Part shown: piece after piece, positions 13,002 through 26,114 of the stretch
Numbering within the stretch: the stretch's first letter is position 1
How the letters are laid out: every line of letters starts with the position of its first letter
Origin: Rhizoclosmatium globosum
Lineage: Eukaryota; Chytridiomycota; Chytridiomycetes; Chytridiales; Chytriomycetaceae
DNA length: 64,000 nucleotides
Assembly (NCBI GenBank): GCA_002104985.1
Contig: MCGO01000016.1
Coordinates: 581,310-645,309 of the forward strand
Direction of reading: 5' to 3'
The notes under the pieces: generated by a model
Told to the model about the DNA's origin: nothing
What the model saw: the letters and a program-made list of their open reading frames with translations, nothing else
Databases searched by the model: none
Position numbers and translations under genes: made by a program

Positions 13002-13153
13002 AAAATCTCTCATAATTGAACTGTTGTTGTTCCAATAAAGTAACATTGAAAGAAGTGAAGTTCTTATGGGTTATGTATTGGTTTCAGTTGAATCTCACTG
13101 CCACAAACAACCTTCTATCACAACCCACAGTTTATTCAATCTTGAAGCACTAG

Positions 13154-14433
<1,280 letters not shown>

Positions 14434-14450
<17 letters not shown>

Positions 14451-17400
14451 TGTCCTTTTTCAACTACTCTCATCGTTTTTCTTCCATTAGAACATACACT
14501 CATACAAAGTATCCCTGGTTGGACTCGCAGGCTTTTAAAAATAAGAATTATTTAGAGATTTCCGCACGGGTTGTGGGATTGCCAGCCCAAAATCTTCCCA
14601 GCAACTCTGGCCAGTCGGGTGGGATAAGCAATCGAGGCAGTGATGGAACGCGTCCGTCTCTTTTCAAAGGGTCTCTTTCTGGTCAAGGAAAAGGCACTTC
14701 TTCAGGCGGAGTCCCAGCTTCTCAAGATGTCGGATTGAAGGGAGAATCTCTCTGAGTTCAACCGCTCCAACTCAAGAAACGATTCAAAAATCTGTGTCCC
14801 AAATTGACTCTATCACAGAAAAGAGTCATGAGTCGGGACTGGGGTGGCAAAGCCAGAGTTTGTAATTCACAACGCGAACATTGATCGCCACACAGATTCA
14901 CCTGGAAGCGCTCCTGTCTCATCAGAAATGTTGACTCATATTAAACCAGGTATACTCCAATAATTTGTTATGTTTACTTTTTTCTACCCGAATAACTAAA
15001 ATTAAATCCATTTAGTTTCTCGATCAAATTCACAAAGGGATGCACCAAAGACTCTTTCACGCAATGGATCTCAAAAAGAGGCCCCGAAAAGTATTCTACG
15101 CTCTGGATCGCTCCGAGCAAGTTCGGATCAAGTAACGCCATCAAGTGACCAACCCCCATCTCTTCCAACTCCAAAACCCCGTGAGCCAATGCCATTATCT
15201 GGACTTCCGAATAGATTAAGTGCTTTCTTGATAAGCTTACTGGTGGACGAGATTCTCTCAGCAGCTCGTCGCCAATGATTAGGCTGGATTCTCTTATCAA
15301 ATCATTGGAATTCACTCAACCTTCTGCTCAAGCGGATGCAAGGACTCGGACGTCGGAATCAAGGATCGAAAAGCATTGTTGGTTCACCCCATCCTTCGAA
15401 ATAGCACGGCAGAGACAAGATACAGCTCAAGCAGAGCATTGCGTCCAAGCACAGTCAGAACTGACGGCTCTGAGGGAAATAGTGCAACACACCTTACACC
15501 ACACGGCCCCAAGTCAGTTGGCTTTGGAAGCGTCGAGCTACTTCAAGGAAAAAGTATGAACAACTACTTTGAATCAGACGTATCTATGGCACCATCTTCG
15601 CCACGCCAAGGATCCTTCCGTAACGGCGACAGTAACGATAAACTTCCATATGCAGAAAATCCCATCGCCAAGGACATAATACTATCGAAGAGGACGACGA
15701 AGAGGAAGATGACGAGGAAGACCAATTGAGATCGAAGCCTTTAATAGAAAATGGTCCCACTTCACTTGCAAAATCGAATTTATCGTCGATGGAAAGTGGG
15801 CTTAGTCATGGAACAAACCGCCAGTCCCACGCTTCCTCGAAAAACTCGTCAAACTTACCTGATGAAGATACAATGATGGGGAAATTTATACGTGCGTGGA
15901 GGAAGTGGGAGGTCGCGCTTCTTGAGAGTGAGCAGTATGCGTTTTATCGACGGACTGTGGATGACAGTCGGAATCAGATTCTTGTTGTCGCGTTCGGGTT
16001 GGCGCTTGTGTATGGGAGCATCTTGTATGTCATTCAAGGAGTGTTGGGAACTGTCTTGCCGGCTATACGGTTTTACAACTTAATTCACGTTATAGTTGCG
16101 TTTCAAGGGAAGTTGGTGTTGGGCGTTGGATGGAAATTGAGTCATCTTGTCCAAAAGGGATTCGCTGCATTGGAAATTTCAAATCATAAGCGAGGTGCAC
16201 CCATGACGTCTTTAGCTCAAGTCGATCCAAAAGCTTGTCGACTGATTATCAGAATATTTAAGTTTACAATGTTTGCTGTTGAGCTTAGTTTATGGTGAGT
16301 TTTCGAGTTGAAAGTTTGCTTTCCATTATTCTAAATGTGTGGGATAGGGCTTTATCATTTTCTATGGATTGGGAACCGGAAGACACGTATCTAGGGACGT
16401 TTGCGTGCAATGCTCTTACATTTAGCAAGCCATTCAATTTTACAAACGAACTTCAGACTTGGGTAGGGGCAAATTCGGAATTCGCTCTGTTGGGAGTATA
16501 TGGACTCCCGTTGACCAGCGGCATAGTTGGCGGTAATTGTGCAACTCCAACTCGCGCACCGTCAACGCAGTTTGAAATGAAAGGGCCAGCGATTATCTAT
16601 CTTGTCAACACTGTTTGCGTAAATGCAACAGTTAGTCCAGGCCCCCCATCAAATCAAACGATGTCAAAGATTACTACATCACAATATCTTGGTTCCATGT
16701 ATACATTCACTGTTCAACTCACGTTTCCTGCTGGATTGCACAGCTGGACTCAATACAATTCGCATGATTTAATACAAAGTTGCCAGATAAATGTGGTGAC
16801 GGGGACAGGTAAAATGCGCTTCGGATACTCAGCAGATGACTGGCTTTCAAGTGGATCTATCGTCGCTTCATCAATCAATGAAATAAATATCGGAGATGGA
16901 ATAGTCATCACAAACGATAACTCAAACAGCTTTGATTTTGGAATGATTCATTACGCACTGGATACGACGGAGGAAACTTACATGAATATAACGAAATGGA
17001 TTGCGCAAGGGGTTTATACGTTGTTGGATAACGACAACTTAGTCCCAATTGTTACTCGTGCGCCGTATGCGCAAATCCTCAATTGGGGGTCAATACAAAC
17101 GGACTTTACGATCCAACTTTAACTTGGAAAGGGATTGCCACCGCAGTTGGGATTATTGGGCACTACGTGATGGACCAAAACGATGGGAATAGTCAGACTG
17201 TATGTGATTATAATGGAACCGCAGGATATGGCAAAATAGCTGCTCCGACTTGGATGGTTACTGTTGCCATTATTGTGCTGATTTGTAGCGCTGTAATCGC
17301 TGTGGCGGTTGTTTTCTCGTGGCTTCTCATCGTTGGTGGAGGTCCGCACATTGATAAATGTGTGCAGATGATAGATGACCCATTGCGGACTTTGTATTAT

Positions 17401-17598
17401 ATGCGAAACTCTGCAGAGCACCTTGTGACTAAAATTCGCGGTAATGATATTGGTAGAATTTCGCTCCAACAGCACCTAAATAAGGTAATGATTCGATTTG
17501 GGGAGGACAAGAAGACGCGTGGTAGCGATGTTGGAACGATCATTGTAGATGAGCCGAGCAAGGTTGTTAAAATCACAAAGAAAAGAAAAATGGCTTGA
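14434..17598 (+). CDS. Unrecognised membrane protein, tandem copy 1
   Basis: The start is uncertain. Coding-like Ser/Gly/Pro-rich disordered sequence (SNSGQSGGISNRG, KEAPKSILRSGSLRASSD) runs from about 14550, with frame changes, but an ATG at 15556 would give an N-terminus like that of copy 2. The conserved part begins at about 15862 with DEDTMMGKFIRAWRKWE and FYRRTVDDSRNQIL, followed by a membrane segment (VVAFGLALVYGSILYVI). A large, probably extracellular beta-rich region follows (about 16350-17100; many NxT/S sites, conserved paired Cys such as GNCAT, NTVCVN, QSCQINVV), then a second membrane segment near 17255-17330 and a conserved cytosolic tail (DPLRTLYYMRNS, MIRFGEDKKTRG, VDEPSKVVKITKK). 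One intron lies at 16294-16348. A frame break lies near 17085. No known domain is recognised. The topology is that of a two-pass surface protein or receptor-like molecule. Confidence 0.65.
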
Positions 17599-17685
17599 TA
17601 ATAAAGTAAAAGGGGTTTGCGTCTTGAATATTTTTTCCATAATTTATTGACTCAAACATCAAGATTTACAGAAACTGACAAATTA

Positions 17686-19839
17686 ATGGAGAAAGCCACA
17701 GTTTTGCTGCAGGCAATAGCGGCCGCTCCAAGCCCTCGGCCCAGTCCAGAATCAGAACTAAGCTCATCTGGCGCGAAGCAATCAGCAATTAAGAGCAAAG
17801 ATCAAAAACCAAAGAAAGTTGCTCTGTCATTTGTGGATCTCACAGGTGACGACGACGATGAACGTGGCGGGAGTCATAAATCCCTTCCTCCGCCGTTGCC
17901 GGCCGAAATAGAAAGAACGAAATTGGTGGAGGTAGAAGAACTATAACAAAGTCTATCGCGTCCATTGCAAGCACTGCAAAACACTCCGTCGCTTCGTCCA
18001 AGAACTCGGGGATGGCTTTCGAAGAGGATACAATGATGGCCAAGCTTGTGAAGGCATTGAAAAAGTGGAATACAGGGGTTTTGGAGAGTGACTTTTACGC
18101 GTTTTATCGACGTGTTGTGGATGATTCCAGAAATCAGATTCTTGTCATTGCGCTATTTCAGTTGGCTGTATTTGGCTCTATTTTTTATGTCATCAAAGGA
18201 GTATTGGGATCAGTTATACCCGAAATAAGGTATGAAGGGGAGGGATATACTCTTCAACTAATCGTTCAAACAGATTCTACAACTTAATCCACGTTACTGT
18301 CGCATTTCAGGGAAGACTATTAATAGAAATCGGATCAAATTTGGCTGGAATCATCAAAAAGGGTTTGCTGCGGTGGACATATCAGCTCATAAGAAAGGAG
18401 TTCCTATAACAGAAATTTCCGATGTAGATCCTCCTGCCTGTCGTCAAATTATCCGCGTCTACATGATTTGCTTGAGTGCTATTGAATTGAGCCTATGGTA
18501 AGTCTTACGGGTGCAGTTGCAAGGATAACAAGGTTCAATCAGGGCTTTGTCGTTTTTCGTGAATTGGCAACCAGTGGATACATACGTTGGAACATACCCA
18601 TGTAGCTATCTTTCATACAACTCACCATGGAATTTTACTACAGAGTTTGAAACTTGGGTTGGGGCAAACATGGAATTTGCAAAGATTACAACCTACGGTC
18701 TTCCTCTTGTAAGCGGCTTAATTGGCGGGAGCTGCGCTACTCTCTTCTAAAGCACCAGCAAGAAACTTTGAGATGGAAGGACCAGCTGTATTATTTCTGA
18801 TAAATGCTGTTTGTGTCGATCCAGTGGTTGTTGAAGGACCTCCCACCACAACAACCACATCGAAGATAACAAGCTCCGAATATTTTGGATCCATGTTTAC
18901 GTTTACTTTGCATTTAAATTTCCAGCTGGGACTCATAATGTCAAAAGCTCCAGTAATTTTGACATAACACAAAATTGTCAGGTCAATGTAGTCACAGGAA
19001 TAGGACATATGACAATGTCATATCGATCTGATTCTTGGAACTCTGTTGGTTCAATCGTCCCAACCACAGTACAGGAAATTATTGTCGGTACAACAACATT
19101 AAACTTGGACAACTCACAGAACTTTGATTTTGGACTGCTTCATAACCAATTTGGAACATCTCAGCATTTTTACCAAAACATTACAAAATGGATATCTGAT
19201 GGTTTGGCTGTCAGTGCATGAATGTATCGTTTCTAATCAAGTCAACAGGGACAAATTTACTTTTGAACAATGATAACATGAAAGCGATCGTAACGCGCGG
19301 GGTTACAGCACAGGTTTTTTTCTTGGGGTGTGTCTCAAGAAGGCCTTTATGATCCCGCTCGGACTTGGAAAGGTGTCGCTTCAGCCGTTGGTGTGATTAG
19401 CCACTATGTCCTTGACAAGAGCGATGGTTCCAGCTCAGCCATGTGTGATTACAAAGGTGCAGCTGGAGCCGGTAAAATCCAGGCTCCAGATTGGTCAATT
19501 TTGTTGAGCACAATTCTTCTGATTTGTGGAGTTGTCTTGGAAGTTATTGTCGTCTTGTCTTGGATTCTTGCTGTTGGAGGTGGACATCATATTAATCGTT
19601 GCGTTGCCATGATTGGAGATCCTTTGCGAACTGTGTATTACATGAGGAACTCTGTGGGAAGAGTGATTCAAAAGATCGAAGGGAACGATATAGGAAAGGT
19701 TTCTTTGCGACAGCATTTACGACATGTGATGGTCCGATTTGGAGAAGACAAAAAGACTCGTGGAGAAGATGTTGGCAATCTGATTTTGGATGAGCCCTCG
19801 AAAGTTGTCAAAGTTGTGAGAAAGCGCATAGTTCAATAA
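17686..19839 (+). CDS. Unrecognised membrane protein, tandem copy 2
   Basis: A paralogue of the preceding gene, 87 bp downstream in the same direction. An N-terminal disordered region (LSFVDLTGDDDDERGG) precedes the conserved EEDTMMAKLVKALKKW and FYRRVVDDSRNQIL, a membrane segment, the ectodomain (ALSFFVNWQPVDTYVGTY, LPLVSGLIGGSCAT, SKITSSEYFGSMFTF, NCQVNVVTGIGHM), a second membrane segment near 19500-19580, and the tail FGEDKKTRGEDVGN...LDEPSKVVKVVRKR. It carries an extra 44-bp intron (18230-18273) at EIR/FYNLIH that copy 1 lacks; the intron after ELSLW (about 18499-18542) is shared. Frame breaks occur near 17945, 18755, 18935 and 19220-19320. Function is unknown; family membership is secure because similarity runs over the whole length. 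Confidence 0.68.
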
Positions 19840-19913
19840 AGCCCCCATAAAAAACGAGCAGCAAAACACAAATTTTGTGAATGAAAGAAATCTGCTGATG
19901 CAATAGAGTCAGT

Positions 19914-21202
19914 TTAATCACTTTTTGGATTTTCAATCGCATTAGGCCATCCTGAGACTTGGTGCGAGGACAAGAAAGGAATACGGAAAGGAAACAAAAC
20001 CGGTGTCGACTTTTGATAGATTTTATATTCCGGACGTTTCTGAATGGACGCTTGCTCTGCAGGTCCAGCTCCTGTCCAATGAACTACAATGTATTTGTTA
20101 ATTGGGAGTTGTAAATTCACAAAACCTCACCCAAACAATCGTAAAAGAAGCGGATGACAAGCCAAGAGTTGAAAAGTAAAACAGCGGCAACGGTGTGCCC
20201 TTGTTTCATGGCAATCCATCCAAAGATGCTGGGAAGTGCAGTGAGAGCAAACCCAACCCAACATCCAAATTCACCACAATAATTTGGATGTCTTGAAAAT
20301 GTCCACAGCTTATATAGCGGTCCATCGAAAGGCGGCATTCCGAGTACACCTGTTTTCATTGCTGTCTTTTGTTCAGACGTTCCTATTTTTGCAAGAGCCA
20401 GAAACGCGAGCTTTTGAGTATCGGCAATATTCTCGTATAAGCTCGACAATGCCCAGAATGCAAGACCAATCACTTCGAAGAGACGTAAATGAGGAGTTGG
20501 GTCTATGATTGTTAGCCTCAATATCTGGTATATGACTGATTTACCTGAACATAGAATGTAGAACGGGCATGCAAGTATCACACAATTTGCAAGGCATTGA
20601 GTAAGAGTTTCTTGCTGAGCCTTTATCCACCACTGTGTGATGCGTATTTGTCAGCAGCCACAATAGAGAAGTTAGAAGAGGACTTACCAAACCAGGATCC
20701 AAACCCTCCCGAATCCACTTTGCTTTTGCATATTTGTATCGACTCAAATCGCCATGAGGAAACGTGAAGGGAAAGAAGAGAACAGTTGCACCAAGTGCCA
20801 TTCGACCTCCGTGGAAAAGAAGACACGAACACACAGTGTCTTGCGAACAATCCATCCTGATCCGAAAAAGAAACAGTTTGCGGCAAGAGCAACAAGCCCT
20901 GGATTTTGACTGGGTGAGTGTGGGATAGCACCATCCATAATAAGAAGCAACGTACCATAGGGCCAGGCTATATCGACATAGCACATCTTTCCTGTGATGT
21001 ACAAAGGTATCTGGCATACAAATAGGAAAATGAAGGCTTGTGTTGCTGCGTTTCGCGAAAAGAGAGGCCAAAACAGTTCCGAGGTGAAGTAGAACAGAGG
21101 AAGCGAATAGGCTGCAGCAACTTCGAAAGTCGATATTCTATCGCCTAATTTGACAAGCTCATAGAAGGTTTGAAGAGGCGTTCGTTTGGTTTGAGTGTGC
21201 AT
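19914..21202 (-). CDS. DUF1295 / steroid 5-alpha-reductase-like membrane enzyme
   Basis: A multi-pass membrane protein of the DUF1295 family. The C-terminal signature is clear: KLWTFSRHPNYCGEFGCWVG, FNSWLVIRFFYDCL, then across a 46-bp intron VHWTGAGPAEQASIQKRPEY and a stop at 19914-19916. N-terminal parts include AWPYGTLLLIMDGAIPHS and FPHGDLSRYKYAKAKWIREG. Introns with good signals lie at about 20105-20150, 20504-20545 and 20630-20690. A frame change near 20830 separates RKTLCV from LLFHGGRMALGATVLFF. The family contains NADPH-dependent reductases of unsaturated lipids and sterols; the substrate cannot be read from the sequence. The start ATG (complement 21200-21202) lies 28 bp downstream of the MED14 stop, so the two genes are tightly packed on the same strand. 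Confidence 0.8.
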
Positions 21203-21230
21203 CAAATTCAACTTTTTATTCTCACAATCC

Positions 21231-24200
21231 TCACTCCTTCAAGAATGCACTGTACTGATTGTACTTTGAAGAAAGACTCTTCGTGAACATAGGAAGCTTG
21301 TCGGCTTTGGCAACATTGGATAGTTTGGCCAGAATAGCATCAACAGAGTTTGGAGGACCCACTTCCATACTTTGTCGCGCAAGTTCCTGTTTCACGGATT
21401 CGGTAATTATTGGCTCACCAGTTAGGTCAAGAGGGTTAGGATCTGCTTTCCAAATGCACTTGATTTTTGTATGGTAGTTGTATCGAAGAGGGAGAATGCG
21501 AGATCCTGTCCCATCTCTCTTGACAATCCAAAACTATTTCGAAACAACATTAACAGACACCACGGAAAACACCTAAAAACACTCTTACCACCATCGAAAC
21601 TTGTCCCGTCGTGTGATTTACAGTGAAACAAGGGGAACCGGGAGAGGGTAAGTGCTCATCACGAGTTACATTTTCAGGAGCTGGAGGCATCCAAAAACAC
21701 AAGGTCACTCTTACGGCATTATCTCCATTTGCCATATCCACAAAAACTTGAATAAATTCGTTTATGACTGGCTGTGGAAACGCTGCAAAGTGAATGAATG
21801 ACTGAAGCACTGGACGACAGTTAATCAAGGTTGGTGGAATTTCACCGGCCTACAATGACCAAACGCGTCAAAATTCTTGCAAACTAGGAAATTTACACAA
21901 ACCTTCATTTTTAGGTAATTACTTATCGGTTGAATGGGAGGATTTGCTGGATTTTTGGAACTCAAGGCGAACGCCCACCCTTCAGCTGAAAATTTCCATC
22001 CGGCGTCTCTTTCCATGCCAAGATACTTTACAATTCCCTGAGTCAGTTCCGCCTTTACTTGAAGACCAGGCACCAATGCTGGTTGATTCTGCAGCCAATC
22101 TAACACTGACCGAACATCCATTCGTTTTAAAACAATAGGCAGAATTTTGTCAGCTCCGTTAACAGAAAACAGAAGGCCGTGCGATAGGGACTTAAGGTGG
22201 ACGTCTGTAATACCCTGACTCCTGAGCATTTCCGGAATCAATGACACCAATGAGTTGTTTCCTTGGGCAAAATACAAGATTTCGACGAGTTTAGGGTCAA
22301 TCACCCGTCGGCGCTACCAAACGAAGCATCGTACATGATGATTGTGTCGTTTGAGAAAAGGTATAGGTCTAATCCAGATGTGCCGTTGACAACACGAATC
22401 CAAGACAAACTGCGCGGAATCACTTTCATGACAGGTTCGCCGTTTATGCGGTTTTCAGCTTTGTTTAACTGTGTCTCAATAGGTTTCAAAACTGCCATCA
22501 CACTCGTGATTGAATGCAGACGCTAGAAAGAAAATCAATTTCAAGAACCCTGACATAATCGACACGCACCTTTGCGAACACAACCATATCCAAACAGTCA
22601 TTCAAGACGTTTTGTAAAACAAGCAACCACTTCGTAACACTTTCATCCACAACATCTTCATCTGGCAGATCCAAAACAAATTGATCGAGCCCTCTCGCTC
22701 CAGCTTCCCCTTCCACATCATTCACGAACCGTCTCCATCTCAACCGAAGATGAACATTTCCATCTGCATCGTTCTTCAATAAGCCCCACCCAGAAACACG
22801 AAGCGTAAGTGTTCCAACAGCATACGAAACGATTTCGATTCCGAGTTTTTTGAAAGACTCTTGACGCGTCCAGACTTGACAAGCGGCCTCTGCTATAGCT
22901 GCAAGCCCTTTCCAGTGTCGCAGGATTTCTTTGGCTCCTGACTCACTTTCAGGTGCACGGAATGTAATAACGTTTCGTTCGGAGTCGTATGTTGCAAGAG
23001 GGGCTGTTCACATATTAATATTTGGTTATGAGAAAAGAAATGGATGGAGGAATCAAAACTCACAATCCATCACGACCTCTGTAGCAACAACCGACGGTAA
23101 GATAACCGCGTTCAACCGCACTCTTCCAAGAACTCTGCTAATTCCCGTTGTTGCATCGACCTCTCGGCTGATATACAAGTTTCCAAAACAGTACTTGGCA
23201 GTTTTATCTTCCTCAGTCGCTGCTCGATCCAAATTCAGGTCGGATTTGTACTGGATCTTTCTTTCGATATCGAAAAAGAAGGGGTGGATCATAATTGTTG
23301 TGTCAATGAGCGCCATCTTTTCAGGAGATAGAGGTGTGTTTGCGTATTCGCGTGGCAGGGCAATGTCATAATCGAGGGCGAGTCGTCGATTTGGGAGAGG
23401 ATGTGAGCCAGGAGAATTGTTTTCTAGTTATTGAAAAGTCCACGTTACAAATGTATAGAAAAAATGCGAATATACCTGGCATATGCTAAAATGATGGCCA
23501 ACACGTCCGCATTCATTTCGTTCCATAACACAGGATGTCCAGCATCATTTTGAGCTTCAACGACACCATGCTCATCAGAATCTGGAGTCTTCTTACGACG
23601 TTTGGATCTCTCTCCGAAAACGGTGTGGGAGCACCACGCTGCATGTTAAGGAACGTTATAATGTTGTCGCGTTTGACAGGAATAGACGCCTTCAAAATCG
23701 ACGAGTTGTTTACAGAACCATCACTGCAAAGCATTAGAGACCTGACAGAATATTAAAGACTAGACAAACCTTGCAACAGCAATCCATGCGCGATATAATG
23801 GTCCACCACCGGTTCCCTCAGTGCCCATTCCCTCGCAACTCCTCGAAATCACCCACAGCCAAAACCAAGAACGCATGATCCCACTCTGAAAACTTAAGAA
23901 CGGCAACATGTTCCGGAACTTTCGGTTTACACACTTTCCCCAACAAAGCTTCCTCAAACGGCAACGTTTCCAAAACTTCACGCCTTCACCACACCGCCCT
24001 GTCCCAACAATACTCTTGATATCTTCAACATACGTTCCAAACTTTAGATCCGTAATCACTTTTCCTAACCCATCCACACCAGCTTGAACAACTGCCTCCT
24101 CAATTTTATGGGTCTCAGAGGCGTCGCGACTAAACGCAGAGGCTCCCTCAGCAACACGAAGTCGCCCTGTTCGTGTGTCGACACTGACAGTCAATTCACG

Positions 24201-25996
24201 CTCGCCACGGTAAAAACATGTAACGCTGGGATCTTCACGGGTAGCAAAGTTCCCTTCAACAACTTCGACTCGTGCAAATTGAGAGGACAGGACTTTTTGA
24301 GGTCGAGAATGAGGTTACGCGCTTGAGCGTACGTTACTTGAACTAGAAGGGATTCAACGTCAGTTTCGATGTGTCAAGAGTAAATTCGTAGGGTGAGTTT
24401 GTTGTTGGGTTGAGGAGAGGTTCTTCAGGGCCAGGATTGGGTGTGTCGGGAGTGTGGAGGATACTATAGGTTCGAATTGTGAGAGGTCGGGTTGTGTGCG
24501 TTGAGGAAGAGCCGGAGAATGTGTTTGATGAATGAGAGTGAGAGATTTGGTGTTCTGCTGTGGAGCTGTGGAGAGTTTTATTTCGAGGAAGTGCATTCGG
24601 AGGCCTGTTGCTGTTGTGAGTTGTTAGGAACATTGCTACTTGTTAGAACATGACTTACTCGAGCCAGTCGAAGTTCCTATCCAGTATCGGATTTTAAGTA
24701 TCGTTCCAGATTCGTTTGAGGGGGATTCAAAGTTGATGTGACCACTCCAACGGGATCGAGCCAAATGTACAACTTGGGTGTGCAAGATTTCAAGTTGCAA
24801 CCGGGCAACCAAGTGATTGACATGATTATATAAACTAACGAGTGGATAGTGTGGGGTATTTGTAGAGGCGACTTGGGTAGGTTGATCTGATGGCGGCGTT
24901 GAGAAGGCTACAGTAGCAACGGCTTCTGTGGCTGGGACTGAAGCTGTTGGCGCCAAGAGACTTTCCGCAGCAGAGTTCAATATTCCTTGAAGTTGATAGT
25001 CATTGATCCCGATAACACCTGCGTTGGTTCAGTTGGTAATTTTCGGAAATGCAACCGAACCTTCATAGTCTTCCTTGACGAAATTGACAAGCATCTTCAA
25101 GTCAATTATTTTCCACGGCAAATTAGGCACACTCGCATCCAGAGACAAAGTGACTTGGAACTTGTTTTCGACTCTGAATGTGACACAACCTCGATCTACC
25201 AGGGCAAAGATATTAGAAATGTATTCGCGTAGTCTTGTGTGCATACCGATGAGCATATTCTGACGAAAGGGTGACGGAATCACATCAACAGCAAGGAGTC
25301 GCATTCTGATAGTATCTTCTAAACGCGCCAGAGCCTCTTCTATTTGAGCCTTTGTGAGTGGTGCAGGGGGTATAGTTGATTTCTAGTCATAGTTGGTGAG
25401 ATGAGTGGGGAGTGAGCAAAGAGTCCAACCTTGATAATAGTCGGCAGGCGTTGAAAGTTCCCAGCACTCAGAATATCCACAGCAGTCACAACGTCATAAT
25501 TAGGCTCCCTTTGTATTGATAATTAGAACAGAGAAGACTTATTGGAGGAAGAGCAACCTGGCCATCAGCATTTCACCGTGTATTTTGAACAGTGCATCAG
25601 CTGCACCGCTAAAACACAAATCCTGGACTCGAGAAAGGCAATTATATTCTGAATTCACGATTAGATAGCTCGAAGTAGCTTATAAAGTTCACCATCAACT
25701 GGCTCAGATCGCCGACTTTCCGGACCCATTTAACAAGGACGAGCAGCTTGATCCACTGCTGCCTCCAGTGAAGGGAGAACTTGAGCAGCGCCGCCTTTCT
25801 GTCCTTCATTGAATTGGAGGGAAGACTGGAAGCTGTTAGATGCACATAGAAGGTAGTAAAGCTGTTCTTACGTGTCTGCAAGACTCGCAAGCTCTGCATT
25901 TGTTTGTCCAACAAGGGCGGAGACAAGGGCCTTTAAAGGGAACATCCCAGGTGGAAGGGCTGGTGCAGAAGCTGTGGTCGTTGGAACCTCCTCCAT
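21231..25996 (-). CDS. MED14: Mediator complex subunit 14 (MED14/Rgr1)
   Basis: A large multi-exon gene starting MEEVPTTTASAPALPPG (ATG at complement 25994-25996). The N-terminal Med14 signature is unmistakable: FPLKALVSALVGQTNAELAS, then after a short intron KAALLKFSLHWRQQWIKLL, LVLVKWVRKVGDLSQLM, and further on NYDVVTAVDILSAGNFQRLP and a helical KAQIEEALARLEDTIRMRLL. Downstream segments include LPWKIIDLKMLVNFVKED and PVINEFIQVFVDMANGDN. The end is ADKLPMFTKSLSSKYNQY...KE, with stop at 21231-21233. MED14 is the architectural backbone joining Mediator head, middle and tail in RNA polymerase II transcription. Several introns are visible; some frame breaks in 23300-24700 leave the middle exon structure unresolved. 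Length (over 1300 residues) fits the family. Confidence 0.85.
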
Positions 25997-26114
25997 TTCA
26001 AAAACAAAACAAAGAGAAAGAATTCTATACATTTCTCAGTTCACACTCAAAACGCTCCAAAATAATCAATTATTTATTTTCTTAATCACATCAGCTTCGC
26101 GATGGCCATAGCCT

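Noticed and set aside
21231..25996. Several apparent separate genes on both strands in this interval
   Set aside because: The minus-strand pieces join through GT-AG introns into one MED14. Plus-strand frames here are shadows without motifs.
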